In this document: positions 9,101 to 16,800 of the stretch, piece by piece
How the letters are laid out: each line of letters begins with the position of its first letter
How positions within the stretch are numbered: the first letter of the stretch is position 1
Source of the DNA: Trichocoleus desertorum ATA4-8-CV12
GTDB lineage: Bacteria; Cyanobacteriota; Cyanobacteriia; FACHB-46
DNA length: 53,234 bases
Reading direction: 5' to 3'
Assembly (NCBI GenBank): GCA_019358975.1
Contig: JAHHIL010000040.1
Location: forward strand, 1 to 53,234
Position numbers and translations under genes: made by a program
Notes under the pieces: generated by a model
The model's database searches: none
Told to the model about the DNA's origin: nothing
The model's input: only the letters and a program-made list of their open reading frames with translations

Positions 9101-10817
9101 TATCTGGCAAGCGAGACAACAAATGCGACTGCGTGAGCAGCAGAGGTGTTTGCGTGTCTGACAAGATGAAGGCAATCCGATCGCGCGGATATCCCGGATC
9201 GATCGGCACATAGGCTCCACCCGCTTTCAGAATCCCCAGGAGGGCAATTACCATCTCCAGGGAACGCTCCACACATATTCCCACTAATATATCGGGGCCG
9301 ACACCCTGCGATCGCAGATAATGCGCCAGTTGATTGGCCTGAGCATTGAGTTGGCTATAGGTAAGGTGGCGATCGCCAAAGATTACAGCAATCTGGTCAG
9401 GCGTGCGACAAACCTGTGCTTCAAACCACGGATGTAAACACTGATATGGAGGCAACTCGGCCTGTGTTTGGTTAAATGTGACCAGCAGTTGTTCGCGTTC
9501 GGCGGCACTCAAAATCTCTAGTTGAGCGATCGCTGTATCGGGAGCTTCAAGTGCATGAGTCAGCAGGGTTTGCAACTCTTCAAACAACCGCTGCATGTCT
9601 GTTGCCGTGAACTGAGCGGCGTTGTATTGCAGTTCCACCGTAAGGCTATCTGCTTGTTGAATGCCTCGCAGCTTGATCCAAAAATAATCTGTGCAGCTTT
9701 CGAGTTGGGCGATCGCGTAACGAATGCCAGCCTTTGTCCAAGATTCAGACTGCTCGACAAACTCAAATGCCAACGGTAAGATGCGCGTTTCTAAGCCTGC
9801 ACCCTGAATCGGTAATCCCTGCGCCCAGGCAAAAGCGTCTTGATGCAGTGCCATCTCCTGCCGAGAAGCCTGCACCTGCTGTAGCGCTTGTTGAAAGGTG
9901 AGATTGGTCTGTAACTTAGAGGATAGTGGCAAGGTGCGAGACAATAGACCGATCGCAGGCTCCAGCTCTTCATAGTTGCGACCATCCAGGCTTACACCCA
10001 GCAACAGCGTTTCTTGCCCCGTCAGTCGCCACAGTAAAACTTGCCATGCAGTGAGTAGAGTATCCGCGATCGCGTCACTGCCCATTTGGTCAACCAAGGC
10101 AGATGGAACTGTCCAGGCGAGCTTTTCGGGCTGGAGTGCAGCCTGTCGGGCCGTGGGTTGAACGGGCAGCGAGAGCGTTTCTAGTCCCGCATCATCGACT
10201 TTTCGCCAATAGTTCGGTGTGGCGTTGTTTTCTTGCAGCAGTTCATTTTGCCAGGTGGCTAAATCCGCATACTGTAACGGTTCCTCTACTTCTAATGAGG
10301 GAGACGCTTGCAGACACAGAGCATACTGTTGGGCAATTTCCTGCACCAAATTCTTGATCGTGAGCATATCGCCACACAAGGCAGACAAGCTCAGCATCAG
10401 GCAATGTTGCTCAGACGACTGACGAATCAAACTCCACTGCAAACTCTGCTCTAGCGGCAGCGATCGCGCTCGACACAAATTCTCCAGTTCCACGGCTTGC
10501 TCAGATTCTGCAAGATGGCTCCAATCGAGAATCGCGATCGCCTCAGTGGGAGCCTCTTGAATCACTTGGAGCGGCAGATCCAAACCAGAAACTGATTGAA
10601 AGGTGGTTCGCAGGATCTCATGGCGATCGATCACATCCTGTAGAGCAGCTTGGAAAATCGCTGGAGCGATCGCGCCTGTAATGGAGATTGCTGCTTGGAC
10701 TCGATAAGGTTGGACGGCATTTTCTTCAGTGATCTGCTGCACCATCCACAGGTGCTTTTGCTGCGGGGAAAGTTCGTAACCTTTCAGGTTGGCTGAGGGT
10801 TGAGTTAGCTGTTGCAT
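6144..10817 (-). CDS. NRPS module, I(interface)-A-T-E (Asn/Asp-type code)
   Basis: 1557 residues. The N-terminal condensation-like domain (about 12-445) has lost both His of HHxxxDG (the site reads SALCGDM, 145-151; only Asp150 remains), so it should not condense. The preceding protein ends in a free, intact C domain that can serve this module. The same layout occurs in the 18817-23556 protein, and I read both as interface domains that recruit a beta-hydroxylase. A domain about 465-990, code D655 L656 T659 K697 I723 G725 E749 V757 G758 K983 (DLTKIGEVGK, formally Asn; Asp differs mainly by His at the Glu749 position). T domain Ser1040 in GGDS, the form typical before E. Epimerase about 1090-1535 with HHLLIDG (1223-1229), EGHGRE (1365-1370) and NYLGQ. 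The tail 1535-1557 looks like a donor docking helix. Residues about 831-870 come from a repeat. Confidence 0.9.
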   Translation of the reverse strand: MQQLTQPSANLKGYELSPQQKHLWMVQQITEENAVQPYRVQAAISITGAIAPAIFQAALQDVIDRHEILRTTFQSVSGLDLPLQVIQEAPTEAIAILDWSHLAESEQAVELENLCRARSLPLEQSLQWSLIRQSSEQHCLMLSLSALCGDMLTIKNLVQEIAQQYALCLQASPSLEVEEPLQYADLATWQNELLQENNATPNYWRKVDDAGLETLSLPVQPTARQAALQPEKLAWTVPSALVDQMGSDAIADTLLTAWQVLLWRLTGQETLLLGVSLDGRNYEELEPAIGLLSRTLPLSSKLQTNLTFQQALQQVQASRQEMALHQDAFAWAQGLPIQGAGLETRILPLAFEFVEQSESWTKAGIRYAIAQLESCTDYFWIKLRGIQQADSLTVELQYNAAQFTATDMQRLFEELQTLLTHALEAPDTAIAQLEILSAAEREQLLVTFNQTQAELPPYQCLHPWFEAQVCRTPDQIAVIFGDRHLTYSQLNAQANQLAHYLRSQGVGPDILVGICVERSLEMVIALLGILKAGGAYVPIDPGYPRDRIAFILSDTQTPLLLTQSHLLSRLPDTQTPIFCLDHNWQTVATSPTDNLDPITDPDHLAYVIYTSGSTGQPKGTLIHHRGLTNYLNWAIQAYEVAAGEGSLVHSSLAFDLTVTSLWSPLLVGRSVELLPDDPSLETLRDALARRKNLSLVKITPAHLSVLSQQLTPEQVRGCTRRFIIGGENLTSESLSFWRKAAPDTLLVNEYGPTETVVGCCVYTIATDDPEVGSVPIGRPIANTQLYVLDEYLQPVAIGVVGELFIGGAGLARGYLNRPELTNERFVTNPFSKSPRIGGFRGLAKSSEPSPPFWYARQGYMLGGMKAEESARLYKTGDLARYRPDGTLEYLGRTDHQVKLKGFRIELGEIETVLRQHPDVQDAIALVHTNSSGQQRLVAYVVPESSKTLDSEILRSHLQARLPEYMVPAICISIAAFPLTANGKVDRRALPDPEAQTQNRQAQFVAPTTPAEAQLAEIWAQLLRLEQVGIHENFFELGGDSILSIQMTARANQAGLKITPKQVFEHQTIAKLAAIAVPATAITAEQGSVTGTLPLTPIQHWFFAQNMAESHHWNQSLLLEVQQPLTPETLQQIVTHLMQHHDVLRSQFIQAENGWTATHADQEILAPVTVVDLSGESETVQSEKITAIASELQAQLKLEQAPLMRAALFQLGANQPSRLLIVVHHLLIDGVSWRILLEDFQTAYAQLQRQQPIQLPAKTTSFQQWGEALQTYARSQTLQQEQAFWLNQAQQAQQDDLSLPVDDPSGENTVGRSQTVTVTLTPDETQTLLRDLPTKHQVQIQEVLLTALTQTLTNWTGQSALWLDLEGHGREELFEELSLSRTVGWFTAIFPRLLHYKSQNALSLLKSIQTQLRQVPNNGIGYGILRYLSQASELQAVSPPQVCFNYLGQTDATFNTASLFRPAQESSGASRSPQGERSHLLEINSIIADGQLRVHWTFSNAIHQPKTIESLTQQFQANLRSLLSLEPQTQPTPSFSAANLSASDLQKLIAQLQSGKKR
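8230..8321. repeat. Family A + family B repeats inside an A domain
   Basis: A family A copy (8230-8276, opposite orientation to the 4680 copy) followed by a family B copy (8294-8321). In this orientation it is read as SEPSPPFWYARQGYMLGG, so the same DNA yields an unrelated peptide. It sits between the ERF.TNPF segment and LYKTGD, so the A domain is about 40 residues longer than usual. Confidence 0.8.
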
Positions 10818-10867
10818 GGTGCGAGTTGTCTGGTTAGGTCGTCAAGGTCTGGCGTGAGAAAAGGAGA

Positions 10868-13800
10868 TTACGAAATCGGTGTCACCTTCCGTCGCATCTG
10901 GCGTAATTTCTGTTGCTGCGATCGCCGATGTTGGGTGCGATCGGCTTCGGTGAGCGCAGTTGCTACATCGCTGAGCTGGCGATTGGGGTCGGTCGTGAGT
11001 TGCTGGAGCACCAGTTCAAACCGTTCCCACAGTCGGGTCATGCTGGCGGCTTCAAACAAATCTGTGCTGTAGTAAAGCGAGCCTTGGATACCTTCTGGGG
11101 TATCCGCCAGATTGATCAGCAGATCAAATTTGGCAGTGCCGCGATCGACATCCAACACCTCCAAATTCAGATCGGCCAGCGACAGGGAGGGCATCGGCGC
11201 GTTTTGCAGCACAAATTTCACCTGGAAGAGTGGCGTGCGGCTCAAGTCCCGTGGGGGATTCAAAGCTTCAACCAAGTGATCAAACGGCAAGTCTTGATGA
11301 GTGTAGGCATCCAAAGTCACTTGGCGCACGCGATGCAGCAAATCGGTCAGGGTGGGATTGCCTGAAACATCAGTTCGCAATACCAGTTGATTCACGAAGA
11401 AGCCAATCAAGCCCTCGGTTTCTACCGGATGACGGTTCGCGATGTCTGTGCCGACTACCAGATCTTCCTGTCCGGTATACCAGTGCAGCAATGCCTCAAA
11501 CGCTGTCAGCAAGGTCATAAACAGCGTCACGCCTGATTGCTGGCTGAGCGATCGCAACTGCCCAGATAAATCCTGCGATAGCCGAATTGTTTGACTCGCA
11601 CCCCGGAAACTTTGCACAGGGGGACGAGGATGATCGGTCGGCAAGGCTAAAACGGGCAATCCACCAAGTTGCTGCTTCCAGTAATCCAACTGAGCTTGGT
11701 AGCGATCGCCCTGTAACCATTGCTGCTGCCACACCGCAAAGTCAGGATATTGGATTGGCAGAGCGACAAGGGGAGAGGAAAGCTGTCTCACAAAAGCTAC
11801 ATACAAATCGGCCAACTCTCGCACCAACACTCCCATTGACCAGGCATCGGAAACAATGTGATGGAGGTTTAGCAGTAGGATATGTTCAACCTCGCTCAGT
11901 TTGAGTAGCGTTGCTCGTAGCAATGGCCCTTGAGACAGGTCAAAAGCATGTTGAGCTTCTTGCTCGATTAGCCGCTGAACTTCGGTTGTTTGTTCTGCTG
12001 GGGGTAAAGCTTGCAGATCAGTGATGGGAAGATCAAATAGGAGATGAGGAGCGATCGCTTGTACAGGTTCGCCATCTACCGTGGTGAAGATGGTTCGGAG
12101 GGAGGCATGGCGTTGGACAACTTCTCGAAAACTCTGCTCTAAGGCCGCAATTTCTAGTGCACCACTCAGCTTCACGGCAATGGGAATGTTGTAGAACGGA
12201 TTCCCCGGTTCCAACTGATCCAACACCCACAAGCGGCGCTGGGCAAATGAGAGCGGAAAGGTGGTTTGTTGGCTAGAAATTAGCTGAATGGCTGGAAGCG
12301 GCTCTCCGGAGGCAGACCGTAAAGCAGTTTCGATTCGAGTTGCTAAGCCTGCGGCGGTTGGCGCTTCAAACAAATCTCGCAGCGGTAATTCAATCTGAAA
12401 GGCACGATTGAGGCGAGAGATGACCTGCGTTGCCAACAGAGAGTGACCGCCCAAGTCAAAGAAATTCTCATGAATCCCAACGTTCTCCAACCCTATAACC
12501 TGCGCCCAGATTCCGGTTAAGACTTCCTCAATCGGCGATCGCGGATGACTAGAGGTGGCAACTTTCTGCTGCCGATCAGGAATCGGTAGGGCTTTGCGAT
12601 CGACTTTGCCATTGGGTGTCAGCGGCAGAGTGCCCAAAACTACAATATCTGAGGGCACCATGTAGGAGGGCAATTGCGCTTTCAGGTGCGATCGCAGGAT
12701 ATCCACCAGATCTACTGTTTGGCACGGCGATGCAACATAGGCAATGAGGCGCTGGGGCTGGGAGGTTTCCTCATGCACGATCACCACGGCATTTTGCACA
12801 TTAGGATGTTGCGTGAGAACAGCCGCGATCGCACCCAATTCCACCCGAAATCCGCGAATCTTGACCTGATGATCTCGTCGTCCCAAATATTCAATGTTGC
12901 CATCAGGAAGGTAGCGGCCAAAATCTCCAGTTTTGTAAAGGCATTGCCCCCTTAATCCCCTAATACTGGGGGACTTTGACTCTGGTTCCCCCCAACATAT
13001 AGCCCTAGCGGGCATACCAGAAAGGGGGGCTAGGGGGGCCTCAATAAAGCGTTCTTTCGTTAGCATCTCATCATTCAAATAACCCCGCGCTAAGTAGGGC
13101 GATCGCACATAAATCTCACCTACTTCCCCGATGCCAGCTAGCTTCTGGGTCTCATTCAAGATGAGTAATTGCACATCATCAATACCTTGGCCAATGGGGA
13201 GGCGATCGCGCAATTCTGCAATCGCAACTGTGGGCGGAATTACATAATGCCCCATGATCTGCGGGGTTTCGGTGGCACCATAGACATTGATGCAGGTGGC
13301 AGCAGGAGCGATCGCCCGTAACCGTTCGACCAGCGATCGGGTCAATACATCCCCACCACAGCAGACATAGCGTAAGGATGGGATGTCTTTTGGCTGACTG
13401 TCTCCTACACCTTCACTCATTAGGAGTTGCGCCATTGCGGGAGTGAGGTGACTAATCGTGATCTCCTGCTGTTGCATCCAGGCTTGCAACCATCCCGGTG
13501 TAATGATTTGCTCAGCATCAGGGATATGCAGCGTTGCGCCAATCCACAGGGGCGAAAAGATATCTCGCAAGAGAGGATCATGAGCTAGCCCAGAGAGCAG
13601 ACAGAAGCGATCGCTTGGATTTAGCTGCAAGGTTTTGTGATACCACTGGAAGAAGTGAGATAACGGGGCATGTTCTCCCAAAACAGCTTTCGGTTCTCCG
13701 GTTGTACCAGAGGTGAATGTGACATAAGCCAGATCATGAGGATCTACTTCAATGCCTAGATCGTCGGAGTTGTAGTCTTGCAGACACTGAGCAATGGTAG

Positions 13801-16800
13801 ATCGCGATCGCACAGATAAATTCAACTCACAACGACAAGAAAGTTCTTGTAAGACAACCTGCAATTCATCAGGTAGATCTGCACCAAGTTGAATCCAGGC
13901 TTGAGGACGAGCAATTTGGAGGCGATCGCGCAAGGCTCCCACGGGATAGGAGGGATCAAGAATTAAGAAGGCAGCACCCGCTTTCAAAACCCCTAACAAT
14001 GCCAAAACCAAAGATGCACAACGATCGCCATAGATTGCTACGACCTCTTGAGATTGAATGCCATGCGATCGCAAGTAGTGCGCCAGTTGATTACTCCAGG
14101 CATCTAGCTCAGCGTAGCTCCAAGTTTGATCGCGATCGACGATGGCAAGCTGATCGGGATGACGTTTTGCCTGCTCTGTAAAGTGGCCCTGAATTGAACC
14201 TGCCCAGCTTTCTCGTAATGGGGCTTCTGGGTTCGGCAGTAACGATTGGGTAGTCGGTGTGATTAGCGAGAATTGAGTAATTCTCTCATCAGGATTGATC
14301 ACCATTTGTTCTAGCAAACCCTGGAACTGCTCTTGCATAATGGCAATGCGTTCTGGGCCGAAGCGGTGAGCATTGTAGACCCATTCCAGATGAATCTGAT
14401 CCGCTTGCTCCCAGGCATAAAGGGTCAGGTCAAACTTGGAATGAGTGTGGTCATCCGCGATCGCCTCTACGGTAACTCCAGGCAGTTCTAGCTTCGAGTC
14501 ACGGTAGTTAAGCAGATTGAAAAACACCTGAAACAGCGGTGTCTGATGCAAATGCCGTTCTGGTTGCAACACCTCCACCAGCTTTTCAAATGGCACTTCT
14601 TGATGGGCATAGGCATCCAGTGTTACTTCCCGCACCCGCTGCACCAATTCTCGGAAACTGGGCTGTCCACTCAAATCGGTTCGTAGCACCAGCGTATTCA
14701 CAAAGAAGCCAATCAACGCTTCCGTCTCTTTTTGCGTGCGTCCGGCGATCGGAGAACCAACACAGAGATTGCTCTGATCTGTATAACGGTAAAGCAACAG
14801 CTTGAATGCAGCCAATAACGTCATAAACAAGGTTGCGCCTTCTTGGTGCCCTAAGCCTTTTACAGCGGTGCTCAGAGCAGCAGGAAGGATATGCGATCGC
14901 TTTTCTCCCTTAAACCCAGGCGCTAAATTATCCGCAGGTAAGGCTAGCTGAGCGGGCGCATCTTGAAGTTGCTCTGTCCAGTAGGCAAGCTGTTGCTCTA
15001 GAAACTCTCCCTGTAAGCGTTGTCGTTGCCAGATGGCGAAGTCGGCATATTGAATCGCGAGGGGTGGCAAAGGAGATGGATGGCCTTGAGCCAATGCGGT
15101 GTAGAGCGTCGTCAACTCTTCCACAAAAACGCCCATCGACCAGCCATCGGTAATGATGTGGTGCAGGATGAAAACGGCAAGATGCTCGGTAGGATTCAAC
15201 CGCAGCAGTTTGATCCGGAATAGCGGCGCTTGCCCTAAATCAAATGCCTGTTCTATCTCAGCTTGAATGAATTGTGCTGTTTCGGCTGCTTGAGCAGAGG
15301 GTGGCAAATCTTGCCAATCAACGATCGGGATGGTGAGCTGTAAGGTAGGGGCGATCGCTTGCACAGGTTCGCCATCTAAGATTTGGAACCGAGTTCTAAG
15401 GATTTCGTGACGTTCGAGAATTGCATTCAAGCTACGCTCCAGAATCGCCACATTAAGATCGCCCGTAAACCGAAGTGCTGCGGAGAGGTGATAAGCAGAA
15501 CTGTTGGGTTCCAGTTGGTTGAGGAACCAGAGGCGTTGCTGCGAAAGCGAAAGGGGTAAAGGAGCAGTATCGCGATCGACAGGTTGCAGCTTGGGTTGAG
15601 AATCTCCGGTCTGTTGAGCGATCGCCTGGGTAATGGTTGCGGCGAGATCTGCCACAGTGGGCGATTCAAACAAGCACCGTAACGGCAGCTCCACTTCAAA
15701 CGCTTCTCGAATCCGCGACATCACCTGCGTTGCCAGGAGAGAATGTCCCCCCAGCTCAAAGAAGTTGTCATGAATGCCAATCGGGCTGACTCCTAAAACC
15801 TGTGCCCACAGTTCAGCCAGCTTTTCCTCACTGGGATTGCGAGGAGCGACAAACGCCTTGGTTAATTCTGTCCAATCGGGTGCAGGCAATTGTTTGCGAT
15901 CGATTTTGCCATTGGGCGTGAGCGGTAACGCATCCAAGGTCACGAAAGACCCCGGAACCATATATTCCGGCAGTTTAACCTTCAGCCAGTCTCGCAGTTG
16001 AGCGGAGTCAAGTTTGGTATCCGGTTGAGGCACCACATAAGCAACCAGTTGCCCATTCTCACCAGCTTCCTGCCGCAGAACCACTACTTGTTCTCGCACG
16101 TTTGGATGCTGCCCCAGCACTGCCTCAATCTCACCCAGTTCAATCCGGAAGCCTCGCAGCTTCACCTGGTGATCAATCCGTCCTAAGAATTCGATCGTGC
16201 CATCGGGGAGATAGCGAACTAGATCCCCGGTTTTGTAGAGGAGTGAGGAGTGAGGGGTGAAGAGTGTTCGCTGAAAGCGTTCCCGCAGGGTGGAGTGAGG
16301 AGTGAGGGGGTTGGGAATGAATCGTTCGTTGGTTAACTCCGGTCGATTGAGATAGCCTCGCGCTAACCCCATCCCGCCAATGTGTAGCTCTCCTGGCACC
16401 CCAATTGGGACAGGTCGGAGATCTTGATTCAGCAAATAGATTTGAGTATTGGCGATCGCTCGACCTAACCGCACCGGATCACTTCCAGGCTCCACCCGTT
16501 CCACCATTGACCAAATCGTGGTTTCCGTCGGGCCATACATATTCCAGAGTGACTGACTTCTAGCGAGGAGTTGATCCGCCAGTTCACGGGATAAAGCTTC
16601 ACCGCCACAGAGAATTTTGAGATGGGGATTTCCTTGCCATCCCGCTGCTAACAAGAGCCGCCAGGTCGCGGGGGTAGCCTGCATCACCGTGGCTCCCGAT
16701 CGCTCAATCAGTTGGCTGAGCTGTTGGGCATCCATTGCCATCTCTCGCCTAGCTAGCACCACGCGAGCCCCTGTGATGAGTGGCAGATAGATCTCTAGAG

